From positions 124,001-188,000 of the forward strand of contig CAMHMH010000003.1 of NCBI GenBank assembly GCA_946186205.1: a stretch of DNA of 64,000 bases, read 5' to 3'. Made by a program: the position numbers and the translations under genes. The DNA comes from an uncultured Fretibacterium sp. (GTDB taxonomy: Bacteria > Synergistota > Synergistia > Synergistales > Aminobacteriaceae). Below the pieces are notes generated by a model. The model saw only the letters and a list, made by a program, of their open reading frames with translations. It was not told the origin of the DNA and did not search any database. Shown here piece by piece: positions 55,974-64,000 of this stretch; the stretch's first letter is position 1, and each line of letters begins with the position of its first letter.

Positions 55974-56711
55974 TTATTCAATACTCCCTTTCAGTTTTTG
56001 TATAAGGTACTGAGAGAATGCCGCCTTGATTTTTGACTGGCCTGTTACGCGAATAGGATAACGTGTTCCGTTCTTCATGATAAAGACTCCTTCCTCCTGC
56101 GCTGAAATCTCCGACATGTTCACGATTATTCCTCGATTGCACAGAAGGAAGCGCGAATCGACCGCAAAAAGTTTTTCCGCCTGTCTGAATGTCATTGTGC
56201 TTGATATGGTTTTACCGTCTGTTAATCTTATCTCGACAGTATGATTATTTGAGACTACCGAGCTGATTAAACGCAATGGGATTGTACATTCGGAGCGGGC
56301 TGATTTTATCCTTACTGCCGGATCGCTTGCCGTAAAGAAGCGCAATGCCTCATCAAGTACTTTGCTGACATCCTTTTTGCTGTAGGGCTTCAGGACGTAA
56401 TCAAACGGGTGAACGGGAAAAGCGTCAAAGGCATATTCGCGTGAAGTTGTCGTGAACACTATCAACAATTCGGTGTCGTAATCCCTCAGAATTTTTGCTG
56501 TCTCGACTCCGTTAATTTCCTTCATTATTATGTCCATGAACACTATCTGAAACATTTTAGGCTCAAAAGCTCTCAGCATTTCTTCACCGCTCGCGAATGT
56601 CATTATCCCGGTGAGTTTATGCTCACTTGCCGCGAACCAGCTCTCTACAAAACTCTTGAGCCTGAAAACGTCTGACAATGCATCATCTACTACTGCTATA
56701 TTCAGTTCCAA
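55974..56711 (-). CDS. LytTR-family response regulator
   Basis: A 245-residue two-domain regulator. Receiver: acidic pair VVDDALSDV, phosphoacceptor Asp in QIVFMDIIMKEINGVE (about 61), then LIVFTTTSREYAFDAF and YVLKPYSKKD. The C-terminal LytTR DNA-binding domain (about 140-245) has CTIPLRLISSVVSNNHTVEI, MTFRQAEKLFAVDSRFLLCN and RGIIVNMSEI. A TTG start at 56711, 4 bp after the previous stop, fits the family N-terminus; ATG 56756 inside the preceding gene is an alternative. It probably binds the two 30-bp direct-repeat sites and so controls its own operon. Confidence 0.88.
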   Translation of the reverse strand: MELNIAVVDDALSDVFRLKSFVESWFAASEHKLTGIMTFASGEEMLRAFEPKMFQIVFMDIIMKEINGVETAKILRDYDTELLIVFTTTSREYAFDAFPVHPFDYVLKPYSKKDVSKVLDEALRFFTASDPAVRIKSARSECTIPLRLISSVVSNNHTVEIRLTDGKTISSTMTFRQAEKLFAVDSRFLLCNRGIIVNMSEISAQEEGVFIMKNGTRYPIRVTGQSKIKAAFSQYLIQKLKGSIE

Positions 56712-56715
56712 CTCT

Positions 56716-57360
56716 CTATTTCCCGTAATGCCTTGTGTATGTTCCGTTAGCGTCAACGGTGAAAGCTCTCCTGAACGCGCCGTTTACCTTCACGCTTAAC
56801 GTGTCTTTGTCTGAGAACGTCAAAACTGCCTTCAATCCGCCATCCTCAAGCGCGATTGTATTGTCGTCAGGGTCAAAATGCCCCATCATCACAACTTTGT
56901 CGCCCTGTCCGGCAAATGACACCTCAAACCAGAATTGCGCACGGCTCACTAGAGACAAATGAAGGTATGAGCCTTTGCCGTTGTCATAATATGCCTCGTC
57001 AATTTCACCGACATCATCAATTACGCACGTTTGAATCACATGAAGCCTTGCCCGGATTCCTCTTGCCCTCTCAAGCGTGGCTTTGGTGTACGCTTCGACT
57101 CGTGAATATCCGTCCTCCATAAAAGTTTTTGCGCGGACATCTCGCTGTTTTGCTATCCATTCGCGCTGATCCCGTCTGAAGCCAGCAAACTCAGACTCAC
57201 TCATTATTCTTTTTGCCTCATTGTACGCACTCGTTAATTCTCTGTCAGCCGCTGAAAATTCCGGGTCTTTCATCATTTTGCGGTATTCCGAATCACTGAG
57301 TGCGAACGCAGGAGCAGAAATCACTAACAACACCGCAATAACCATAAATAAACGCCTCAT
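56716..57360 (-). CDS. Exported LprI/DUF1311-like protein with C-terminal domain
   Basis: A 214-residue exported protein: signal peptide (cleavage near AFA-LSD), N-terminal LprI-like helical domain (DSEYRKMMKDPEFSAADREL; GFRRDQREWIAKQRDVRAKT; DGYSRVEAYTKATLERARGI) and a C-terminal beta-rich domain of about 100 residues (DNGKGSYLHLSLVSRAQFWF ... ALEDGGLKAVLTFSDKDTLS). The first part is paralogous to 53440-53721. Lying between two signalling gene pairs, it may be a periplasmic sensor accessory or an output protein; this is inference. Confidence 0.78.
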   Translation of the reverse strand: MRRLFMVIAVLLVISAPAFALSDSEYRKMMKDPEFSAADRELTSAYNEAKRIMSESEFAGFRRDQREWIAKQRDVRAKTFMEDGYSRVEAYTKATLERARGIRARLHVIQTCVIDDVGEIDEAYYDNGKGSYLHLSLVSRAQFWFEVSFAGQGDKVVMMGHFDPDDNTIALEDGGLKAVLTFSDKDTLSVKVNGAFRRAFTVDANGTYTRHYGK

Positions 57361-57371
57361 GATAAAACCTC

Positions 57372-58124
57372 CTAATGATTCACGAAAAAACTGTCCAGCG
57401 ATTGCATTATCGCCTCTTTGTTACTGGACTTCAGAAGATAACTTGCTGGCTTTAAGCTCATTACGCTCCTCACACTCTCCGGGTCGCTCTTACCAGTCAG
57501 AAATATCATGGGGACATTCGCTGTTTTCGGCTTACTGCGGACTGCTTCAAGAACTTTCGGGCCGTCCATCAGTGGCATTTCGTAATCCAGAAGTATTAGG
57601 TCAACCGTATGCTCCGCCAGATAACTGAGTGCCTGCGGGCCGGAACGTGCTGCGGCAACACGATACTTTGTTCCAAGCCACTTTTGCATCATCTTGAGAA
57701 ATGTAATGTCGTCGTCCACAAGCAAAATCTGCTTTTTCTCCTTGCTCGCGTCATCAGAGTTAAGCATCATCTTCAACTCATTCGACAGAGTAATGATGTC
57801 TATGGGACGGACAAATTCGCGCGCTATCATGTTTTTGGGGATACTCTGTTCTATTACATTTATTTCTTTGTCATAACCCATGACACAAAGCGGCTTTTTG
57901 ACGGCAGAATACACATCTTTCAATGACACAAGGAAATCTTTGGCCTCGTATACAAAATCCCCCGCAATTAGCACGAAAATATCCGTGCTGTCCTTCTCGT
58001 GCATTAGTTTCTCTGTATTCGGCTCAATACTGACACATTCAACCTCTGAACTTTTCAGAAGCGGAAGCAGTCTGCCGGTTATCAGTACTGCGTTTTGGTT
58101 GATTAGCAAAACCTTCTTTGCCAT
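57372..58124 (-). CDS. Response regulator with two receiver-like domains
   Basis: A 250-residue protein. The N-terminal 115 residues have a receiver-like fold (VLLINQNAVLITGRLLPLLK; IFVLIAGDFVYEAKDFLVSL) but not the full acidic pocket, so probably a pseudo-receiver. The C-terminal receiver is complete: ILLVDDDITFLKMMQ, LILLDYEMPLMDGPKV with the phosphoacceptor Asp near 176, MIFLTGKSD and YLLKSSNKE. No output domain; likely a phosphorelay intermediate or adaptor for the adjacent hybrid kinase, whose gene ends 19 bp upstream. Confidence 0.83.
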   Translation of the reverse strand: MAKKVLLINQNAVLITGRLLPLLKSSEVECVSIEPNTEKLMHEKDSTDIFVLIAGDFVYEAKDFLVSLKDVYSAVKKPLCVMGYDKEINVIEQSIPKNMIAREFVRPIDIITLSNELKMMLNSDDASKEKKQILLVDDDITFLKMMQKWLGTKYRVAAARSGPQALSYLAEHTVDLILLDYEMPLMDGPKVLEAVRSKPKTANVPMIFLTGKSDPESVRSVMSLKPASYLLKSSNKEAIMQSLDSFFVNH

Positions 58125-58143
58125 TATGAATACCTCCTTAAAA

Positions 58144-60942
58144 TTATGCTAGAATTGCGTTCACGCAATCCCAATCAAAATCGTTTACAGCATTACGGAG
58201 CTGTTCGATTCTCTGCTTCTCGTTCTCAGGAAGGCTAAAACCGTTCAGATAGTCCAACACATACACCGCACCGTCGGTATCAAGACTCAACGCGCACTCA
58301 CGTATGGAACTATATGCCTCGCGCAATTCATTTTCTGAAATAAGCGGAAGCTCCTTGTCGTCCTGAGCATTTTTTGCAGACGCATACAACGGGGATAATG
58401 CTGCCCCCAAAGCCCTGTAACGCTCCAGCAGTCCAGCTAGTTCAGCGTCCAACACGGTCTCATCACCTGCCTTGCCAGCAAGTTCAAGTTTCTCCGCAAG
58501 ACTTCCCAGAGACTCAGCACCTATAGCACGTGATGTACTCTTCAGCGCATGAACCTTTACCGTAGTGTTCACAATGTCCCTAACTCGCCAGAAGCCCGCA
58601 ATTTCGTCCGCCCCTGTTGCGGAGTAACTGCCGTAGATTTTGAGAGTGTCCAGATAAGCCTCTTCATCGCCACAATGTTTTAGCCCGGCTTTTACATCTA
58701 CTTCATCTATTCCGTACAACCACTCCGGCAATTCGGTTTTCTGTTCAGGTTCAGCACCGCTATTTGATTCGCTGTCGGAAGCAATTATCTTCTCAGGAGG
58801 AAGATAACGTATCATCATTTCCTCAAGTTTCACCGCATCTATCGGCTTGGTCAGGTAATCATCGAAGCCAACAGCAAGATACTCCTCACGTGCGCCGGAT
58901 ATTGCGTTCGCTGTCAGGCATATCGTGGCAGTCTTTATATTCGGCCCTTCCGTTCTTGCCCGCAGTCTTTGAAGTGTCTCTATTCCGTCCATATTCGGCA
59001 TCATGTGGTCAAGGAAAATGACATCGTATTTCTTATCCCCAGCAAGTGAGAGAGCTTCTAACCCACTGTTAGCAGTGTCAATTTTTACGAGTGTCCTTTT
59101 GAGCAGACCCTTGAACACTGTCAAATTCATCGGCGTGTCATCAACAACAAGTACATGAGCGTCAGGTGCGGTGAATTTTTCCTTATACTTCTTCATAGAC
59201 AACAGCGACGCTCTGTGTGCTGCCTCATAATCGCCGAGCGGTTCCCACTTTATGACTTTTTGTTGAAGCCGGAATGAGAACATTGACCCTTCACCGTATA
59301 CGCTCTCAACCTTTAACGATGTACCCATCATCTCAAGCAGGCGTTTCGTGATATTCATTCCTAATCCAGTACCCTCAATGTTGCGGTTACGCTTTTCCTC
59401 AATCCGCTCAAATTCGGAAAACAGTTTGGCCATATCTTCAGGCTTTATGCCTATGCCAGTATCCGCTACGGAGAAGTTCAAAAATACGCTATCAGGATTA
59501 TTAGCAATCTTTTCATAGCCTATATGAAATGTTACACTGCCTTTCTCTGTGTACTTTACAGCATTTGTGAGAATATTCGTAACTACTTGCTTTATACGAA
59601 CTTCATCTCCATAAAGCACTTTGGGTATGTCTTCGGCAAAGTCCAGTTTTAACAGCAGACCCTTTTTATCCGTCCTAGTCTGTATCATCGTAACAAGATC
59701 GTTGATTACTGATGAAAGGTCGTAATTGACAGGAATAATATCCATTTTGCCAGCCTCGATTTTTGAGAAGTCGAGAATATCATTGATAAGACCCAGCAAC
59801 GTAGTCCCCGCCGCTCGGATATTCTCGGAGTATTCAATAACGTTTGGCTCTTCACTCTCGCGCAGTATCATTTCATTCATGCCAAGAACAGCATTTATAG
59901 GCGTTCGGATTTCGTGCGACATATTCGACAGAAATGAGGACTTCGCTTCGTTCGCTGCTGCCGCTCGTTCGGCTCTCTCATTGAACTCTTGAGCAAGCCG
60001 GGCTTTCTTGTCTGAGTGCCAAATGATAAGCGACAACACAGTAATGACTAGGCATGATACTATAATTGTAAGAATAAATATCTTTCTCAGTGTAACAAAC
60101 GCTGACGTTGTATCAAATACAGACAGGCATAGCCAGTTGTTCGCCACTGGCATCGTGTACACTATGTAATCAGAATCACCAAACCTGAACGAGAAAAAAT
60201 TTTCATTGGAAGAACGCAACTTCTCTATCAGCGTACTGCCGAATGTACCCTTTTCGCTGATATAACTTTGACCTATTTTAGACCTGTCGGAGTGCGCTAT
60301 TACCTTATATTTTCTGTCAAGAACTATCTCCATCTCTGTCTGACTACGGGCGTTAAGCTCCTCTGTCAAGGCTTGCAGATGCTCCATTGAAAAGTCCAAC
60401 GCCACAACGCTTTTTACATCGCATAACGTCTTCGCAAGCGTAATCATTATCGTTTTAGTATGCACATCAATATATGGGTCTATGACAGCAACTCTTCCGA
60501 TGTTGGCTCTTGCACCAATGTACCACGGGCGTGATGACGGGACAAAATCGTCTCCTGTGTCAAATCCAGTTCCGTCAAGAAAATCGTTGCCTATGGCGGC
60601 ATATATACCTGTTGACTTTCCAGACGTAATATTGACTATAGCGGCGGATTGGTTCACAAGAAAGTCAAGTATTTCCTTCTGTGGTCTATCATCACGAATC
60701 ATGTCATCAAGTGTATGCGAGGCCAGCATTAAGATGTCTATACCTGTAGAAAGGTATTCATTTATCTGTTCGGCTGATTTTGTTGCGGTGAGTTCTAGGT
60801 TCACGATTATTCTCTGCTTCATTTCGTGCTGAAGCATTGCGTAGTAGGCCATGACAACACTTAGAAAAAACAGGATTATTATCGTAGTTACATCAACTTT
60901 CTTCAAGGCGGAGCTGCCGTTCTTTTCTTCTTTTGTATCCAT
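58144..60942 (-). CDS. Hybrid sensor histidine kinase (Cache-HisKA-HATPase-REC-HPt)
   Basis: A 932-residue inner-membrane kinase. Spans at about 17-38 and 288-308 bracket a periplasmic double-Cache-like sensor (text IYAAIGNDFLDGTGFDTGDD and SRPWYIGARANIGRVAVIDP). Then HisKA SFLSNMSHEIRTPINAVLGM (phospho-His about 345), HATPase with TNAVKYTEKGSVTF and VADTGIGIKPEDM, a receiver (VLVVDDTPMNLTVF; DVIFLDHMMPNMDG) and a C-terminal HPt domain (VKVHALKSTSRAIGAESLG). It has every step of an internal phosphorelay. It follows the symporter-binding-domain gene by 23 bp; both sense extracytoplasmic solutes. Confidence 0.9.
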   Translation of the reverse strand: MDTKEEKNGSSALKKVDVTTIIILFFLSVVMAYYAMLQHEMKQRIIVNLELTATKSAEQINEYLSTGIDILMLASHTLDDMIRDDRPQKEILDFLVNQSAAIVNITSGKSTGIYAAIGNDFLDGTGFDTGDDFVPSSRPWYIGARANIGRVAVIDPYIDVHTKTIMITLAKTLCDVKSVVALDFSMEHLQALTEELNARSQTEMEIVLDRKYKVIAHSDRSKIGQSYISEKGTFGSTLIEKLRSSNENFFSFRFGDSDYIVYTMPVANNWLCLSVFDTTSAFVTLRKIFILTIIVSCLVITVLSLIIWHSDKKARLAQEFNERAERAAAANEAKSSFLSNMSHEIRTPINAVLGMNEMILRESEEPNVIEYSENIRAAGTTLLGLINDILDFSKIEAGKMDIIPVNYDLSSVINDLVTMIQTRTDKKGLLLKLDFAEDIPKVLYGDEVRIKQVVTNILTNAVKYTEKGSVTFHIGYEKIANNPDSVFLNFSVADTGIGIKPEDMAKLFSEFERIEEKRNRNIEGTGLGMNITKRLLEMMGTSLKVESVYGEGSMFSFRLQQKVIKWEPLGDYEAAHRASLLSMKKYKEKFTAPDAHVLVVDDTPMNLTVFKGLLKRTLVKIDTANSGLEALSLAGDKKYDVIFLDHMMPNMDGIETLQRLRARTEGPNIKTATICLTANAISGAREEYLAVGFDDYLTKPIDAVKLEEMMIRYLPPEKIIASDSESNSGAEPEQKTELPEWLYGIDEVDVKAGLKHCGDEEAYLDTLKIYGSYSATGADEIAGFWRVRDIVNTTVKVHALKSTSRAIGAESLGSLAEKLELAGKAGDETVLDAELAGLLERYRALGAALSPLYASAKNAQDDKELPLISENELREAYSSIRECALSLDTDGAVYVLDYLNGFSLPENEKQRIEQLRNAVNDFDWDCVNAILA

Positions 60943-60965
60943 CTTTCATTCTCTCCTTATGGACG

Positions 60966-63218
60966 CTACTTCACGATTGTAATATCACTTCCGAACCATT
61001 TTTGAGATATTTTGCCTAAAGTACCGTCAGCCTTCATGTCGCTGATGATATCCTGCACCTTATCTCCTAGTTTTCGGTCGTTCTTCCTGAAGCCTATTGC
61101 TAGTTCTTCCTCGCCAAGATTATCGGAAAGGACAAAGTACCGTTCGTTACTTGAGAATATGAAATAAAACGCTACAAGAGAATCCACGAGAGCAGCATCA
61201 AGTTTACCCTCCTTCAACTGCCTAAGAGCCAACATGTTATCAGCAAGTGGCACGACCGTAACATCATTGATAATATCAGTCGCATTCAGTGCGTCCTGCG
61301 TAGTTGAACCTGCCTGCACACCAATCGTCTTGCCTTTGAGGTCGCGCAACCACTTTATCTTGCTGTCACTACGAATGACAAAGATAAGGTCTTCTTTCAC
61401 ATACGATTCAGACAAGCTAATAGACTTTGCCGCTTCGGAAACAACCGACATGCTGCCTATGCAGTCTATCGTTCCGTCCCGCAGTTCGTTTTCCTTGTTG
61501 CCCCACTCAATAGGCCGTACCGCAAGCTCAATACCTAGCCTATCGCTTACTTCACGCATAAGCTCGATGTCAAAGCCAACTATTTCACCGTTCTCACTCA
61601 CAAAGCTCATAGGGGGAAATGCGCTGTCAACACCAAGAACTATATGTCCGGCTTCAAGCACTCTTTGCAGTGAAACATCTCTTTCGTAACTTCTATCCCG
61701 CAAGCCGCCGCCAAAATAAACCATTCCCATAGAAAGCAACGTCGCGCACAATGAGACAATCAGCAATTTTCGCATATCAGTTGACATCGTACTTTTCTTC
61801 GCCATAGCTCGCTTCTTTTTTGTGTCGTAATCGTTCACTATTCTTCTGAGCGTGAAGGATAGAAGCAACAATGCAATCAGGTTTGGCAATGCCATTAAGC
61901 CGTTAAGAGTGTCAGATATGTCCCATAGATTGTTCAAAAACTCGTTGCCTGCCAAGCCGAAGAACTGTGCTCCGGCCGCGCCAATCAGAATCATCGTAAT
62001 CATCAGAAGTTTCATGACGGTCTTAACCCTAACGCCAAACATATACGTTATTGCCGTCTCAGCGTACCAATACCACCCCAGCGTTGTTGTAACAGTAAAT
62101 AGCAGAAAGCCAATGGAAAAAATATACTTACCAATAGGCCCTAGCGCAAACTCAAATGCTCGGAGTGCTAATTGTGCGCCCGTCAGTTCTGGTGTGTCGG
62201 TCAATGTGCCTGTAACAAGAACTATAAGGGCTGTCATGGTGCAGATAACTATAGTATCCAAGAATACTTCGAATATCCCGTAGAACCCCTGCTGAACTGG
62301 ATGTGCTACATCTGCCGTAACATGCGCCATAGGAGCTGAACCCATGCCCGCCTCATTGGAGAATACTCCGCGCGCAATGCCCCTCTGTACTGCCTCCTTA
62401 ACTCCCCAGCCTGCAAGACCTGCCGTTATGACTGAGGGATCAGGGTTGCTGAAAGCCATTCGGAATGATTCAGCGATAACAGAGGGTATATGTTCTGCAT
62501 GACTTACTAGGATAATTAGGGAACTTACAATGTAAAACACGGACATGAAAGGAACAATTAGTACAGTAACTCGTGAAAGACTGGAGAGGCCGCCTATAAT
62601 GACTAGCCCCACTAAAACAGCCATTACTATGCCGCTGTAAAGGTGATCCACATTCCAGCCTAAGAACAGTGCTTCCGCTACTGAGTTTGCCTCTGTTGCC
62701 GCTCCAGAGCCTAAAACAGCTAGAATCGTGAAGAGTGAGAACAGAAACGCAAGTATTTTACCTATGGGCTTCCATATACCTCCGCGTTCACATAAGCCAT
62801 TCTCAAGAATGTACATTGTTCCTCCACGCCAATCACCATGTGCGTCCCTCTGCCTGTAATGAACTGCTAATGTTACTTCAGCAAACTTGGTACACATTCC
62901 CAAAAAAGCAGATATTAGCATCCATACCAGCGCACCTGGCCCAGCAAGGTGAAGTGCTGTCGCTACACCTGCTACATTGCCTGTTCCAACAGTCGCGGCT
63001 ATAGCTGTCGTCATTGCCGCAAAAGAAGAAACAGATTTATCATTCTCATTTTCTTTTCTGAAACTGAATACCTCTGCCATTGCTGAACGAAAATATCGCA
63101 ACTGGGGCAACCTCAGCAGAAGTGTCAGATAAATACCCGTACCCACCAATAACGTCAGGCCGGGTATACCCCATACGAAGTTATTTATGACTCTGTTTAT
63201 TCTAATAATCGTTTCCAT
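60966..63218 (-). CDS. Sodium:alanine-type symporter (AGCS) fused to an amino-acid-binding (SBP_bac_3) domain
   Basis: A 750-residue membrane protein. Residues 1-455 are a complete AGCS symporter: ATVGTGNVAGVATALHLAGP, GMCTKFAEVTLAVHYR, the long GGTMYILENGL region and FSNEAGMGSAPMAH. After a basic linker, a further span (about 475-495, LLIVSLCATLLSMGMVYFGG) leads to an SBP_bac_3 domain (510-750): HIVLGVDSAFPPMSFVSENG, IVGFDIELMREVSDRLGIEL, GKTIGVQAGSTTQDAL and LGKISQKWFGSD. Such fusions are unusual; I infer a ligand-gated transporter or a sensor feeding the kinases downstream. First gene of the operon. Confidence 0.87.
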   Translation of the reverse strand: METIIRINRVINNFVWGIPGLTLLVGTGIYLTLLLRLPQLRYFRSAMAEVFSFRKENENDKSVSSFAAMTTAIAATVGTGNVAGVATALHLAGPGALVWMLISAFLGMCTKFAEVTLAVHYRQRDAHGDWRGGTMYILENGLCERGGIWKPIGKILAFLFSLFTILAVLGSGAATEANSVAEALFLGWNVDHLYSGIVMAVLVGLVIIGGLSSLSRVTVLIVPFMSVFYIVSSLIILVSHAEHIPSVIAESFRMAFSNPDPSVITAGLAGWGVKEAVQRGIARGVFSNEAGMGSAPMAHVTADVAHPVQQGFYGIFEVFLDTIVICTMTALIVLVTGTLTDTPELTGAQLALRAFEFALGPIGKYIFSIGFLLFTVTTTLGWYWYAETAITYMFGVRVKTVMKLLMITMILIGAAGAQFFGLAGNEFLNNLWDISDTLNGLMALPNLIALLLLSFTLRRIVNDYDTKKKRAMAKKSTMSTDMRKLLIVSLCATLLSMGMVYFGGGLRDRSYERDVSLQRVLEAGHIVLGVDSAFPPMSFVSENGEIVGFDIELMREVSDRLGIELAVRPIEWGNKENELRDGTIDCIGSMSVVSEAAKSISLSESYVKEDLIFVIRSDSKIKWLRDLKGKTIGVQAGSTTQDALNATDIINDVTVVPLADNMLALRQLKEGKLDAALVDSLVAFYFIFSSNERYFVLSDNLGEEELAIGFRKNDRKLGDKVQDIISDMKADGTLGKISQKWFGSDITIVK

Positions 63219-63293
63219 ACAACTTGAGCATCTCCTATAATTTTTATTATTCTTTCAGGGAAGAATGATTTTTGGAAGATAGTCAAGTATACG

Positions 63294-63323
63294 TTCACGC
63301 AGAAAAAACAACGTTTACGCAGA
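63294..63323 (-). promoter_or_regulatory. Putative LytTR regulator binding site upstream of the transporter-kinase operon
   Basis: Identical in all 30 bases to 54115-54144: TTCACGCAGA, 10-bp spacer, TTTACGCAGA. It ends 75 bp from the symporter start, and TTGACT lies 7 bp downstream on the gene strand, the same offset as TTGCCT at the other site. Confidence 0.68.
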
Positions 63324-63331
63324 ATAATTTT

Positions 63332-63490
63332 TATAAGGCGCAATATAGTATTGAAAAAAGAGACTAAACATAGTTGGGGCATACTTGCCGTTGCACGGGT
63401 CAACCATTAGCGGAGACACGCTAAGACCAGATTAATCTGACAGTGTCGTTGAGGCTAGAACCCACTGCGTTTAGGCATGAGGAGTGTGTC
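63332..63490 (+). mobile_element. Structured repeat element copy 3 (related ends, different interior)
   Basis: On the plus strand it opens with TATAAGGCGCAATATAGTAT (shared with copy 2 flank) and closes with an ACCCACTGCGTTTAGGCATG hairpin like copies 1 and 2. The interior differs: TTAGCG/CGCTAA and CAGATTAATCTG hairpins lie in or beside a GACAC/GTGTC stem. The 3' end abuts the traG stop codon. Probably a related IS200/IS605-type non-coding end; inference. Confidence 0.5.
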
Positions 63491-64000
63491 AAGATAATTC
63501 ACAGCTAATAACATCGCTATTCTCTGGAGCATCTATCTTTGAGCGTTCAGAAAATGTCTTGTCAAGAAAATACAGAATTTGCTTCCCGTACACTGGCGGA
63601 AATCCGGCCGCAAACACTAACATGTCGCCGGGTTCGGTTATATTCTGGTATACATCCTTTATCGGGCCGGGCAATCTCATTATCTCGTCTGGCGTTAGTA
63701 CCGCTCGTTGAACTTCCTGCTGAGACTTCGTTACACTCTTTTTCGCAAATATTCCTGTTCCTCCCTGAAATGAGATACTCTCCTGCTCTTTGATTACTGT
63801 CGTTACCCCTAGTCGGTCGGAAAGATATTTTGCTGTCTCTACCTTGTTCGGCGCATATGCTACTGTTACATGACAGTTCGATGTTATCGATTCATCTTTT
63901 CCGTAAGCCGCGTCTAGCTGGGCTTTGTCCTGACATATTAAGTACGCTTTAATGTTCCATCCTCCGAAATACGCTATCGCCTGTTCAAATATTCCTAACT
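63489..64000 (-). CDS. traG: Conjugal coupling protein TraG/VirD4, C-terminal part (cut by window edge)
   Basis: The frame enters from beyond 64000 and ends at 63489. The visible 170 residues match the end of the type IV coupling protein ATPase: GGWNIKAYLICQDKAQLDAA, then NCHVTVAYAPNKVETAKYLS, LTPDEIMRLPGPIKDVYQN and GDMLVFAAGFPPVYGKQILY. The protein pumps the relaxosome DNA into the secretion channel. It is on the opposite strand from the other conjugation genes in the window and is separated from them by the signalling block. The purine-ending codons are the mirror image of the plus-strand element genes. Confidence 0.85.
   Translation of the reverse strand, partial: LGIFEQAIAYFGGWNIKAYLICQDKAQLDAAYGKDESITSNCHVTVAYAPNKVETAKYLSDRLGVTTVIKEQESISFQGGTGIFAKKSVTKSQQEVQRAVLTPDEIMRLPGPIKDVYQNITEPGDMLVFAAGFPPVYGKQILYFLDKTFSERSKIDAPENSDVISCELS

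Overview
The window looks like chromosome from a flagellated, diderm, probably anaerobic gut or rumen bacterium. Exported proteins carry plain type I signal peptides, flagellar rod genes are present, and there is a nickel-pincer cofactor gene (larB). The gene repertoire fits Synergistota best, but that is an inference from style of content; no rRNA or ribosomal gene is present to settle it.

Layout. 1-2071 (minus): housekeeping genes larB (cut by the window edge), an acylphosphatase and a SMUG1-type uracil-DNA glycosylase, preceded by a methyltransferase remnant in the same open frame. 2219-2483: three tRNA genes (Leu-TAA, initiator Met, elongator Met) behind a good sigma70-type promoter. 2568-9271 (minus): an unrecognised two-gene unit, a 1850-residue ATPase and a 384-residue partner ending in a HEPN-like RNxxxH motif; it is a candidate defence or conflict system. 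9387-10214: flgB-flgC. 10261-19520 (minus): two complete sugar ABC importers with one nested inside the other, the outer resembling the galactofuranose YtfQRT-YjfF system, divergent from an aldose 1-epimerase gene. 20697-24203: secreted alpha/beta hydrolases, a MerR-family regulator and a carboxymuconolactone decarboxylase-like protein.

24276-35141 is accessory DNA: a small structured repeat element, PD-(D/E)XK transposase-like genes, a P4-type primase-helicase with an RHH partner and an iteron-like inverted repeat, and a phage-like recombination module (SSB-tailed protein, Cas4/RecB-like exonuclease, Sak4-like ATPase, GIY-YIG nuclease in a shifted frame). 35368-44224 (minus) is a tightly coupled operon of two tandem sensor-MFS proteins, an ABC-type binding protein, two acyltransferase-like proteins and a first gene that contains an 18-G tract whose length changes would switch it off.

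44351-53474 is the wreck of a conjugative element: nucleotidyltransferase and IS256 fragments, virB10/trbI with a frameshift, topB, traF, a radical-SAM gene, parA with an RHH partner, and a serine recombinase. Its top strand is markedly C+T rich. The C-terminus of a traG/virD4 coupling protein at 63489-64000 has the same skew. Between them (53440-63218, minus) lies a signalling block: a sodium/alanine-type symporter fused to an amino-acid-binding domain, a hybrid histidine kinase, a response regulator, an LprI-like exported protein, a LytTR response regulator and an AgrC-like kinase, then an SH3 protein and a second LprI-like protein. The same 30-bp direct-repeat site lies about 76 bp upstream of both transcription units, most likely the LytTR regulator's binding site. 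Related repeat elements in inverted orientation bracket the main operon.
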